DNA from: Chloroflexota bacterium
GTDB lineage: Bacteria > Chloroflexota > Dehalococcoidia > DSTF01 > RBG-16-68-14
Reading direction: 5' to 3'
Assembly (NCBI GenBank): GCA_022563135.1
Contig: JADFNZ010000041.1
Span: forward strand, 1-12,018
Length of the DNA stretch: 12,018 nucleotides
This document shows, one piece after another, positions 6,174-12,018 of this stretch. The stretch's first letter is position 1; each line of letters starts with the position of its first letter. The translations under genes and the position numbers were made by a program. Under the pieces are notes generated by a model that worked only from the letters and a program-made list of their open reading frames with translations, did no database searches and was not told where the DNA came from.

Positions 6174-7535
6174 ATGACCATCGACCCCGGCATCTTCCGC
6201 GCCTACGACGTTCGCGGCAAGGTCGGCCCCTCCATCACGACGGAGGTGGCCGAGGCGCTCGGCCGTGCGTTCGGGACGTATATCGCCGATGGGCCGGGCG
6301 CGGAGATCGCCGTCGGCCGCGACAACCGCAGCTCCGGCGAGGAGCTGAAGGCGGCGCTCATGCGCGGCCTCGTCTCTACCGGCTGCACGGTCCTCGACAT
6401 CGGCATGGTGACCTCGCCTGCGCTCTACTTCTCGGTCGGCCACTGGGGGCTGACGGGCGGCGTGAACGTCACCGGCAGCCACAACCCGCCGGACGAGAAC
6501 GGCTTCAAGTTCGTCGGCGATGGGAACCGGCCCGTCGCGGGCGATGAGCTGCAGGAGATCAAGAAGATCATCGAAGGCGGCTCGTTCCGCTCCGCCGAGG
6601 GCAAGATCGTCGGGCGCGATATCCGGCCGGAGTACTTCGACCGGCTGCGACGCGCGGCGAAGCTGACGCGGCCGTTTCGCGTCGTGGTCGATACGGGTAA
6701 CGGCGTCGCCGGGCTCTTCGCGCCAAAGCTGCTGCGCGAGATCGGCTGCGAGGTGATCGAGCTCTACTGCGACCTCGACCCGACGTTCCCGAACCATCCT
6801 CCCGACCCGCAGATGCCGGAGAACGTGCGTGACCTGCAGGAGAAGGTGCGCGAGGAGAAGGCCGACCTCGGCCTGGCGTTCGACGGCGACGGCGACAGGC
6901 TGGGCGTGATCGACGAGGCGGGCGACCGCCACGAGGCGGACTACGTGCTGATGCTGCTGGCCCGCGGGCTGCTCAAGGAGCAGCCTGGGTCGACGGTGAT
7001 CGTCGATATCAAGACGTCGCAGCCGGTGATCGACGACATTGCGGCGAACGGCGGCGAGCCGCTGGTCTGGAAGACCGGCCACTCGCTGATCAAGCTGAAG
7101 ATGCGGGAGGCTCAGGCGCCGCTGGCCGGCGAGGCGAGCGGCCACATGTTCTACGGCGAGAACTTCTACAGCGACGACGCGCTCTTCGCGGCGTGCAAGC
7201 TGCTCACGTTCCTCTCGGGCGACGACCGGCCGCTCTCGGCCCACCTGCGGGGGATGTCGCGCTGGTACACCACGGCGGAGCTGCGCGTGCCCTGCCCGGA
7301 CGACCGCAAGGCTGCCGTCGTCGAGGCGGTCGCGAGCTACCTGCGCGAGCGCCACCCCTCCGTCGAGATCGACGGAATCCGCGCGACGTATCCGGACGGC
7401 TGGGCGCTCGTGCGCGCCTCGAACACCGGCCCGAACCTCACGCTGCGCTTCGAGTCGAAGACCGAGGCGGGCCTGCGGGAGATCAGCGATGAGGTGCTGG
7501 GCGTCCTCCGCCAGCACGTCGACGTGCCTGAGTAG
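6174..7535 (+). CDS. manB: Phosphomannomutase/phosphoglucomutase (alpha-D-phosphohexomutase)
   Basis: The 453-residue cytosolic enzyme interconverts hexose 1- and 6-phosphates (mannose and/or glucose), supplying GDP-mannose or UDP-glucose precursors for glycans. The four family loops are all present in order: phosphoserine loop VTGSHNPP with S102, metal-binding DGDGDR at 237-242 (D237, D239, D241), sugar-specificity loop GEASGH at 319-324, and phosphate-binding RASNTGP at 414-420. The GEASGH form of the sugar loop is typical of PMM/PGM enzymes of the AlgC/ManB type. No Shine-Dalgarno precedes ATG 6174 and a TATAAT lies 8 bases before it, so the mRNA is probably leaderless. Divergent from the dehydrogenase. 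The gene symbol reflects the family; whether mannose or glucose is preferred is not resolved. Confidence 0.93.
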   Translation: MTIDPGIFRAYDVRGKVGPSITTEVAEALGRAFGTYIADGPGAEIAVGRDNRSSGEELKAALMRGLVSTGCTVLDIGMVTSPALYFSVGHWGLTGGVNVTGSHNPPDENGFKFVGDGNRPVAGDELQEIKKIIEGGSFRSAEGKIVGRDIRPEYFDRLRRAAKLTRPFRVVVDTGNGVAGLFAPKLLREIGCEVIELYCDLDPTFPNHPPDPQMPENVRDLQEKVREEKADLGLAFDGDGDRLGVIDEAGDRHEADYVLMLLARGLLKEQPGSTVIVDIKTSQPVIDDIAANGGEPLVWKTGHSLIKLKMREAQAPLAGEASGHMFYGENFYSDDALFAACKLLTFLSGDDRPLSAHLRGMSRWYTTAELRVPCPDDRKAAVVEAVASYLRERHPSVEIDGIRATYPDGWALVRASNTGPNLTLRFESKTEAGLREISDEVLGVLRQHVDVPE

Positions 7536-7583
7536 GCGGACTTCAGTGCGGGGAGCGTCTCGTAGGGTAGCCAGACGAGTCGA

Positions 7584-8195
7584 ATGACGCGGCTCGAACC
7601 CTTGGCCGCGGTCAACCTGCTCGCGAAGGTCGCGCTGCTCGCGCTGGCGCTCTTTCCTCTCTTCGCACCAGACCTTCCGCAGTTCGAGGGAAAAGCGATC
7701 GTGGCCCGGGCCGCGACATACTCGCTCGTTCCGTTCCTGCTACCGCTCCTGTGGTGGGCCCGTGGCCGGCCCGCATCCTATCCGCATCTCGTCGACCTGC
7801 TACTGGCACTCCCGTTCATCGTCGACTCCGGCGGGAACGCCCTCAATCTTTACAGCAGTCTGGAGCCGTTCGATCTCTTCGCGCACTGGCTGAACTGGGT
7901 GTTCCTCGTCTCAGCGTTCGGCGCGGCCATCTCGACGCTGGGCCTCGGGCGGCTGAACGTCGGAGCGCTGGCGCTCGGCTTCGGAGCAGTCTCGCACATC
8001 TGCTGGGAGCTCGCCGAGTATGGGTTAAGCAAGCTTGGCGCTTCTGGCCTGCAGCTTACCTATGACAACACGATGGAGGACTTCATCTTTTCGCTTCTCG
8101 GCTCGCTCACCGGGGCTCTTGTTACGATGCTCATCATCTGGCCGCGGAATCCAGTTGGCGCCGATCTGTTCCGCCCGTCTGCGAGAGAGGCCTGA
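7584..8195 (+). CDS. YjdF/DUF2238-like membrane protein
   Basis: The 203-residue protein has about five to six hydrophobic segments (about 8-28, 44-60, 68-80, 100-118, 126-142, 167-187). Conserved-looking polar motifs lie near the membrane: DLFAHWLNW at 97-105, ICWELAEYG at 139-147 and LTYDNTMED at 158-166. The WE..E and YDNTxxD patterns and the length are typical of DUF2238 (YjdF-type) inner-membrane proteins, whose biochemical role is not established. It follows the mutase gene by 48 bp on the same strand and may be co-transcribed, but no canonical Shine-Dalgarno precedes ATG 7584. Its stop is 6 bp from the stop of the convergent gene at 8202. Family call is by motif recognition. Confidence 0.7.
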   Translation: MTRLEPLAAVNLLAKVALLALALFPLFAPDLPQFEGKAIVARAATYSLVPFLLPLLWWARGRPASYPHLVDLLLALPFIVDSGGNALNLYSSLEPFDLFAHWLNWVFLVSAFGAAISTLGLGRLNVGALALGFGAVSHICWELAEYGLSKLGASGLQLTYDNTMEDFIFSLLGSLTGALVTMLIIWPRNPVGADLFRPSAREA

Positions 8196-8201
8196 AGCGT
8201 A

Positions 8202-9218
8202 CTACCCCGCGCTCAGACCTAGGATCATCTCGTCCAGCTCCGCGACGAACTCCGCCGTGATCTCGTCTCGCACCGCCTGCGTCGTGAAGCCGCCGGTGTT
8301 GTCCCAGGAGCCGTCGTCGTTCTGCTGCGCGAGCAGCGCCCCGCCCGCACGCATGGCCAGCGCGCGGTAGCGCTCCTCCCCGGTCGCGCCCGCGAGCAGC
8401 GCCGCGCCCCAGCCCACCTTGCCCACCTGCGCCGTCTCGTACATCGCGTCGCTGCAGCGCAGGGCGAAGTCCAGGTAGCGGCCGGCGAGATCGAACGCAT
8501 CGTTCTCGCCGGTCGCGAGGCCGTACTTGGTGAGGAAGGCCGCCGCGATGCCGATCATGTAGAAGCGCTCGCGGGGCTGGCCAGCGCGAACGGCGTAGAG
8601 GCGTGCGCGGTCGTCCGGGAAGTCGATCTTGAGGCCGCCGTCCGGCTTGTAGATGAAGTAGAGCGCCCGCTCAGGATCCGCCTGCTCGTCTGAGACGCGG
8701 CGGAGGAAGCGCGCCACGCCCTCGGCGAGATCGAGGCGGCCCGTGTAGAGCGCGGCCATCCCCGCCTGCGAGGTGGACATGATGTCCTGGACGCCCTCCG
8801 GCTTGTCGAGCTGCGAGCGGAAGCCGCCGGTCTCCGCGTGCTGGAGCGTCGCCAGGAAGTCGATGCCGCGCCGCGCCACGTCGAACTGGCCCAGCTTCTG
8901 GGCGCCGCAGATCACCCAGGCGTTCGGGTAGGGGTAGAAGTGAGCCAGCCCTTCGCCGCGCTCGAAGCCGCCCCGCAAGTCTCCTTCGGGCGAGAGCATG
9001 TGCCGCCGGATCCAGGCGACGAGCCTACTGCCTTCAGCGGCTCGGCCAGCGGCGGCGAGCGCCCATGGCGCCTTGTAGTATGACCCGAGCCCTTCGGTTG
9101 GGTCGCCGATCACGCCGTCGTCTTGCTGGCGGCCGGCGAGATACGCTGCCCCCCGCTCCTTCGCCTTCGCGAACTGTGCGATCTCTCCGGCGGTCGTCGT
9201 CATGGCCACTGTTCGCAC
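8202..9218 (-). CDS. Prenyltransferase/squalene-oxidase-repeat (alpha/alpha toroid) protein
   Basis: The 338-residue protein looks like an alpha/alpha-barrel of the terpenoid cyclase/protein prenyltransferase superfamily. Repeat units with a Q-x-x-DG pattern are visible: GRQQDDGVIGD (29-39), ATLQHAETGGF (123-133) and AQQNDDGSWDN (297-307), the last a good QW-type motif. I see no DxDD motif of class II terpene cyclases and no zinc-ligand pattern of protein prenyltransferases, so a cyclase reaction is not supported; the fold may have another job. No signal peptide or membrane segment is seen, so it is probably cytosolic. The start is uncertain: GTG 9218 gives 338 residues, ATG 9203 (residue 6) gives 333, and neither has a clear Shine-Dalgarno. 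It is convergent with the YjdF-like gene. Confidence 0.7.
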   Translation of the reverse strand: MRTVAMTTTAGEIAQFAKAKERGAAYLAGRQQDDGVIGDPTEGLGSYYKAPWALAAAGRAAEGSRLVAWIRRHMLSPEGDLRGGFERGEGLAHFYPYPNAWVICGAQKLGQFDVARRGIDFLATLQHAETGGFRSQLDKPEGVQDIMSTSQAGMAALYTGRLDLAEGVARFLRRVSDEQADPERALYFIYKPDGGLKIDFPDDRARLYAVRAGQPRERFYMIGIAAAFLTKYGLATGENDAFDLAGRYLDFALRCSDAMYETAQVGKVGWGAALLAGATGEERYRALAMRAGGALLAQQNDDGSWDNTGGFTTQAVRDEITAEFVAELDEMILGLSAG

Positions 9219-9350
9219 AGCTTAGCGCAGGCGGCGGACGGCCGCATAGGGCTCGGCTGGCGTTCGAGGAGGTTGGCGCGCTGCTGGAAGCCCGCGAGAG
9301 GTGATATCCTCTACATATGAAGGCCGGAGTCGCGAAGGTCTGCGTGATCC
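9219..9350. other. Divergent intergenic region
   Basis: This 132-bp gap separates the toroid protein gene (minus) and a small membrane ORF (plus). It holds a -10-like TATCCT (9305-9310) 6 bases before an ATG at 9317. That ATG opens a 35-codon frame which is not the membrane ORF's frame. I see no terminator or repeat. Confidence 0.35.
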
Positions 9351-9536
9351 GTGGCGTTCGTGGCCTTCGGCCTGTCTCTCATGCTAGGCATTGGCGCCAT
9401 CAGTCTGCAAATTGCGCCGCCTGACGAACCTCTTTTTGAATCCTGGTTCGTCCCTACCGCGGCCCTATCGGTCTTTGGTGTTTCTGGCTTCTTTGCCGTG
9501 GTTGCCTATCTCCTCACGCACATGAGATCAAACTGA
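9351..9536 (+). CDS. Small two-helix membrane protein (hypothetical)
   Basis: The 61-residue ORF begins at GTG and has two hydrophobic stretches, about 2-22 (FVAFGLSLMLGIGAISL) and 33-56 (VPTAALSVFGVSGFFAVVAYLL), with a polar proline/acidic turn between them. That fits a small hairpin membrane protein. GAAGG at 9334-9338 is a weak RBS, 12 nt before the GTG. An upstream ATG at 9317 reads MKAGVAKVCVIRG in another frame and would give a natural basic N-terminus if one base differed, so the gene may carry a frameshift or sequencing error. I do not recognise a family. It precedes the TenA-like fragment and hydrolase on the same strand. Confidence 0.45.
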   Translation: MAFVAFGLSLMLGIGAISLQIAPPDEPLFESWFVPTAALSVFGVSGFFAVVAYLLTHMRSN

Positions 9537-9560
9537 CCTACTACCCCCGAGCACGTTCGC

Positions 9561-9589
9561 TTCACCCTACCCCGCGGATCGTGTATCCT
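9561..9589 (+). promoter_or_regulatory. Possible promoter for the TenA-like fragment / hydrolase pair
   Basis: TTCACC (9561-9566) and TATCCT (9584-9589) are separated by exactly 17 bases, each a 4/6 match to the sigma-70 hexamers. An inverted repeat CCCGCG (9571-9576) / CGCGGG (9590-9595) brackets the -10. This would give a leader of about 27 nt before GTG 9623. Moderate support only. Confidence 0.4.
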
Positions 9590-9613
9590 CGCGGGCGAGA
9601 CCATCGCCTAATG

Positions 9614-9617
9614 AGGA
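9614..9617 (+). promoter_or_regulatory. Ribosome binding site for the short TenA-like ORF
   Basis: AGGA in GAGGAACC lies 5 bases before GTG 9623 and 11 bases before ATG 9629. The shorter spacing slightly favours the GTG start. Confidence 0.4.
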
Positions 9618-9622
9618 ACCGA

Positions 9623-9757
9623 GTGTCCATGTCCGCCGCCCACATCGCCCGCCGTCTCATCGAGGAGCGCCGCCCGCTCAAGCATCCCCTCTACCAGACC
9701 TGGCAGCGCGGAGAGCTGAGGCTGGAAGCGCCCGTCGCCGCGGGGGCCGCAGAGTGA
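9623..9757 (+). CDS. Short ORF resembling the N-terminus of TenA/PqqC-like (haem-oxygenase-fold) proteins
   Basis: The 44-residue frame (from GTG 9623, or 42 from ATG 9629) contains IEERRPLKHPLYQTWQRGEL, which strongly resembles the first helices of TenA/PqqC/CADD-type proteins (LxxHPFYQxWxxGxLxxEAL). A normal member has about 220 residues and goes on with a Tyr/His-rich helix; here the similarity stops after LRLEA and the frame ends in an Ala-rich tail, PVAAGAAE. Its TGA overlaps the GTG start of the hydrolase gene (GTGA, 9754-9757), so the two would be translationally coupled. It is probably a remnant of a larger gene kept as a leader cistron, or a short peptide with its own role. The family call rests on one short segment. 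Confidence 0.55.
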   Translation: MSMSAAHIARRLIEERRPLKHPLYQTWQRGELRLEAPVAAGAAE

Positions 9758-10488
9758 GCCAGCCCCTGGACATCCTCTTCCTGGGATCGGGCAACGCGTT
9801 CGCGCAGGGCCGGTACTGGAGCAGCTTTCTCCTCAACGACCGCTACCTGTTCGACGCCTCGCCCATCGTGCTCCCCCACCTCAAGCGCAGCGGCGTCAGG
9901 CTCGAAGAGATCGATGCGGTCTTCATCAGTCACTTCCACGGCGATCACTACTTCGGTCTGCCGTTCCTGCTCCTCGAGTACAGCGAGCTCACACCGCGCA
10001 CGAAAGAGCTCACCATCGCCGGCCCACCGGGCATCAAAGAGCGGCTCGCCGGAGTGACCGCGGCTGGCTTTCCGAACGTGGTCAACAAGGAGCAGAGCTA
10101 TCAGGAGACCTACGTCGACCTGCAAGACGGTCTGCAGGGTGAGGTGCCGGGCCTGGAGTACCTCGTCCGCGCCGTAAACCACGTCGAAGAGCTGGCGTGT
10201 TTCGGCTTTCGTGTACAGGTAGGCGGCCGGACGCTCGCCTACTCAGGCGATACGATGATGTGCGACGCGCTGGTGGACCTGGCGGACGGCGCCGACGTTC
10301 TGGTCGTGGAGTGCTCGTGCTGGGAGGACGCCTGCGGCCCGCACCTTGCCCCGCCCGACATCCGAGAGCTGCGCCGCCGGCTAGGCCCGAAGCCGACGTT
10401 CATCCTCACCCACCTGAGCGGCGGCACGGAAGAGCTGGATATCGAGAACGTGCTGGTGGCCGACGATCTTGCGCGGTTCTCGCTGTAG
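9754..10488 (+). CDS. Metallo-beta-lactamase-fold hydrolase (RNase Z-like)
   Basis: The 244-residue protein has the metal-binding HxHxDH signature as HFHGDH at 60-65 and further likely ligands H143 (AVNHVEE), D166 (YSGDTMM) and H220 (LTHLSGG), so both metal sites of an MBL-fold hydrolase appear complete. The N-terminal FLGSGNAFAQGRYWSSFLL and the SGDT and LTHLS elements are typical of the RNase Z/ElaC-like and phosphodiesterase-like branch (Lactamase_B_2). It is shorter than canonical tRNase Z (about 300 residues) and lacks an obvious exosite arm, so a small-molecule or cyclic phosphodiesterase role is equally possible. Residue ECSCWED at 186-192 replaces the more usual EATF-type sequence. 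The GTG start overlaps the stop of the short upstream ORF. Confidence 0.85.
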   Translation: MSQPLDILFLGSGNAFAQGRYWSSFLLNDRYLFDASPIVLPHLKRSGVRLEEIDAVFISHFHGDHYFGLPFLLLEYSELTPRTKELTIAGPPGIKERLAGVTAAGFPNVVNKEQSYQETYVDLQDGLQGEVPGLEYLVRAVNHVEELACFGFRVQVGGRTLAYSGDTMMCDALVDLADGADVLVVECSCWEDACGPHLAPPDIRELRRRLGPKPTFILTHLSGGTEELDIENVLVADDLARFSL

Positions 10489-10582
10489 CCTGCTTGCCAT
10501 CTTGCTTCGCTGTTTGCTTAACTAGAGTACGTCCCGGCCCGCTCCCGAGCGGAACAAGTCTGAGGAGTTCGGCACGTTCAGC
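10489..10582. other. Intergenic spacer between hydrolase and PAP2 genes
   Basis: A 94-bp gap. TGAGGAG (10561-10567) is a good anti-Shine-Dalgarno match but lies 15 bases before ATG 10583, longer than usual. No terminator hairpin is apparent. Confidence 0.35.
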
Positions 10583-11461
10583 ATGTGGAGTGTACTTCCC
10601 CAGGCTGCCCTTCCTAGCTACCTCCTGTCCCTGCAAGACCTAATCCCGCTGGGACGCTGGCCGCTCATCCTCCTCGGCACCTTGCTGCTCCTGCAGTACC
10701 TGCGGCGCAAGAGTGGCGCGCCGATCATCCAGCTCGTGGGCGAGCTTCTCATCGTCGTCCCCGCCTACTTCCTCTACTTCCTGGTCCGTGGCTTCGTGCA
10801 GGGACGAGAGGCCGAAGCGATAGAGCGCGCGGTCAAGATCATAGACTTTCAGAAGGGCCTCAATATCTTCTGGGAGCCGGCCCTCCAGAGCTACATGCTC
10901 CGCTTCGATTGGCTGGTGACATTGGCGAACTGGGTGTACATCTGGGGCCACTGGCCCGTGATCGTCTTCGTGGCGCTGTGGCTCTTCCTGCTCCACCGCG
11001 AGAACTATGCCGTCTACCGCAACGCCTTTCTCATCTCCGGCGCCATCGGCCTGGCGATCTTCGCCTTCTTCCCGGTGGCGCCTCCTAGGTTAGTCGATGG
11101 GATTGGGATGATCGACACGATCGCCGAGAATTCGGGCGCCTATCGCATGCTCCAGCCGCCCGCCTTCGTGAACCAGTACGCCGCCATGCCCAGCCTGCAC
11201 TTCGGCTGGAACCTACTGGTCGGCATCGCCATCGCCCGCCACGGCACCGGTCTGCTCATGAAGTCGTTCGGCCTGTTCTCTCCGCTGCTCATGCTGGCCA
11301 GCATTGTGCTGACGGCAAACCACTTCATCATCGACGCCTTCGCGGGCGGCGCGCTCGCGGTCCTGGGCTTGCTCATCGCGTACCTTATCCACCAGCGGGG
11401 AAAGGGCGAGGAGATCGAGAGTCCGCCCCAGGGGCAGCAGATATCCGCCCCCGCCGCTTAG
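10583..11461 (+). CDS. PAP2 superfamily membrane phosphatase (PAP2_3 / AUR1-like)
   Basis: The 292-residue polytopic membrane protein has about six to seven helices (about 24-42, 47-71, 112-137, 147-163, 207-221, 228-246, 253-270). PAP2-type catalytic motifs are visible: a FPVAPPRL stretch (163-170) resembling the first motif, MPSLHFGW at 202-209 with H206, and ANHFIIDAFAGG at 245-256 with nucleophile-type H247 and D251. The APPRL and PSLHFGW forms are typical of the PAP2_3 group that includes inositol phosphorylceramide synthase, so it may be a lipid phosphatase or a phospholipid headgroup transferase; sequence alone does not decide. The C-terminal 20 residues are a hydrophilic tail. ATG 10583 is the first start after the in-frame stop at 10523, though the RBS spacing is long. 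Confidence 0.88.
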   Translation: MWSVLPQAALPSYLLSLQDLIPLGRWPLILLGTLLLLQYLRRKSGAPIIQLVGELLIVVPAYFLYFLVRGFVQGREAEAIERAVKIIDFQKGLNIFWEPALQSYMLRFDWLVTLANWVYIWGHWPVIVFVALWLFLLHRENYAVYRNAFLISGAIGLAIFAFFPVAPPRLVDGIGMIDTIAENSGAYRMLQPPAFVNQYAAMPSLHFGWNLLVGIAIARHGTGLLMKSFGLFSPLLMLASIVLTANHFIIDAFAGGALAVLGLLIAYLIHQRGKGEEIESPPQGQQISAPAA

Positions 11462-11482
11462 CAGTCTTCGCCCGCCTGCCAT

Positions 11483-11764
11483 CTAGCCAGCCGCGATCTC
11501 GCCCAGGATCGAACTGAGCGCTTCGGCCGCCTTGCGCAGCCGCTCGGTCTCCGGCTGGAGCTTGGCATCGATCCCGCGCGGATCCCAGGGATTGAAGCGG
11601 CCCGGGTGGCCGTAGTCGCTCTGTTCCCAGCGCGCGACTCCTCGCGGCAACTCGATCTCCACCCACCGCCGCACGACCGGGTGCGGCGTGCCGTGCGACG
11701 GATCGCCGGCCGGCAGCCGCTCCTCCCGAAACCGAACCGTGGCCTCTAACGGCGCTTCTGCCAT
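11483..11764 (-). CDS. Hypothetical 93-residue protein
   Basis: From ATG 11764 the protein has 93 residues and no membrane segment or signal peptide. The middle is rich in aromatic and charged residues (RRWVEIELP at 32-40, WEQSDYGHPGRFNPWDPRG at 46-64), and the last 27 residues look like an amphipathic helix (PETERLRKAAEALSSILGEI). The frame can be extended to 11866, but the start at 11764 is preferred because AGGAGG (forward CCTCC 11771-11775) lies 6 nt upstream and the extra N-terminal residues look non-coding. I do not recognise a family. It is convergent with the PAP2 gene, with 21 bp between stops. GC and codon use match the surrounding genome, so it looks like a native gene. Confidence 0.65.
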   Translation of the reverse strand: MAEAPLEATVRFREERLPAGDPSHGTPHPVVRRWVEIELPRGVARWEQSDYGHPGRFNPWDPRGIDAKLQPETERLRKAAEALSSILGEIAAG

Positions 11765-11770
11765 GCTCAC

Positions 11771-11775
11771 CCTCC
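11771..11775 (-). promoter_or_regulatory. Ribosome binding site fixing the start of the 93-residue gene
   Basis: The minus strand reads AGGAGG six bases before ATG 11764. It argues against the longer frame beginning at 11866. Confidence 0.7.
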
Positions 11776-11874
11776 TGTTCGCGCTCGCTGGTGTCACTTC
11801 ATCCTGCCGCCGCAGCCGAGACGAAGCAAGGGACGTTTGAGCCTTATTCATAATTCTATACCACACTCATACGC

Positions 11875-12018
11875 TTGCAGGTCGCGCATGAGTGCCTGAA
11901 TTTCTGGTGGACCCGCGAGGATTCGTCTGAGGGTTGGCCGATGGCCATTCCTCAAGGTGAGGCATGCCCTTCATGTAAGGAGAAGCGGGAAGATTTCCTC
12001 ATTGACCCCGTGCCTCGG
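11875..12018 (+). CDS. Possible partial coding region with CxxC motif (runs off right edge)
   Basis: The plus frame is open from 11854 (after a TAA) to the window end. It reads HECLNFWW near the start and ACPSCKEKREDFLIDP at the end, giving a possible metal-binding H-x-C and C-x-x-C. Possible starts are TTG 11875 or ATG 11941; neither has a good Shine-Dalgarno. Only about 48 codons are visible and a reverse frame over the same bases is also open for about 39 codons, so this is a weak call. I do not recognise a family. The 11765-11874 stretch before it is AT-richer than the window average and could hold promoters for this or the divergent 93-residue gene. Confidence 0.3.
   Translation, partial: MQVAHECLNFWWTREDSSEGWPMAIPQGEACPSCKEKREDFLIDPVPR

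Noticed and set aside
6126..7517. Upstream extension of the dehydrogenase frame to 763 residues
   Set aside because: The added part is antisense to the phosphomannomutase and low-complexity; GGAGGAG before ATG 6125 fixes the true start.
9623..10488. A PQQ biosynthesis module (PqqC-like fragment plus MBL-fold PqqB)
   Set aside because: The TenA-like piece is only about 40 residues, there is no PqqA/D/E, and the hydrolase looks RNase Z-like rather than PqqB.
1..12018. CRISPR arrays, tRNA or rRNA genes, insertion sequences
   Set aside because: No regularly spaced direct repeats, cloverleaf-like segments or transposase motifs were seen on either strand.

Overview
The window is high-GC bacterial DNA (about 60-75% GC in most 60-base lines counted by eye) and is probably from Chloroflexota or a related lineage. 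The pointers are an AAA_35-type ATPase domain, a dispersed-repeat-like element beginning GTCATTCTGAGC, a gene with a TATAAT box only 8 bases before its ATG, and general codon use. No rRNA or marker gene is present, so the taxonomic call is inference. Most of the window is ordinary housekeeping and accessory coding. No CRISPR array, tRNA or intact insertion sequence was seen.

Layout, left to right. The window opens with the first 23 codons of a DUF1697-type protein (minus strand, runs off the edge). Divergent from it is a 550-residue reading frame that is a head-to-tail chimera: an AAA_35 P-loop ATPase half joined in frame to a group II PLP-dependent decarboxylase that has lost its N-terminus. 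GC content steps from about 55% to about 73% at the join (near position 720). On the minus strand follow a three-helix membrane protein (1769-2137), an intergenic repeat element (about 2235-2290), and an overlapping lspA/RluD-family pair (signal peptidase II and a 23S rRNA-type pseudouridine synthase). Next is a lower-GC gene for a class II Fic AMP-transferase with a C-terminal DNA-binding-like domain (3968-5122, minus), preceded by a clear TTGACA-17-TAGCAT promoter and short inverted repeats. It looks horizontally acquired and possibly self-regulated.

The centre is a divergent pair: a beta-hydroxyacid (tartronate semialdehyde / 3-hydroxyisobutyrate type) dehydrogenase (minus) and a phosphomannomutase/phosphoglucomutase (plus), separated by 48 bp with overlapping -10 elements on the two strands. 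A YjdF/DUF2238-type membrane protein follows (plus), convergent with a prenyltransferase/squalene-oxidase-repeat protein (minus, 8202-9218).

The right part holds a small membrane ORF, a short N-terminal remnant of a TenA/PqqC-like protein translationally coupled to a metallo-beta-lactamase-fold hydrolase, a PAP2-superfamily membrane phosphatase (PAP2_3/AUR1-like), a 93-residue hypothetical protein (minus), and an open frame with a CxxC motif that runs off the right edge.

No single multi-gene novel system is evident. The best candidates for a second look are the ATPase::decarboxylase chimera, the foreign Fic gene with its control region, the shared divergent promoter, and the TenA-like fragment coupled to the hydrolase.
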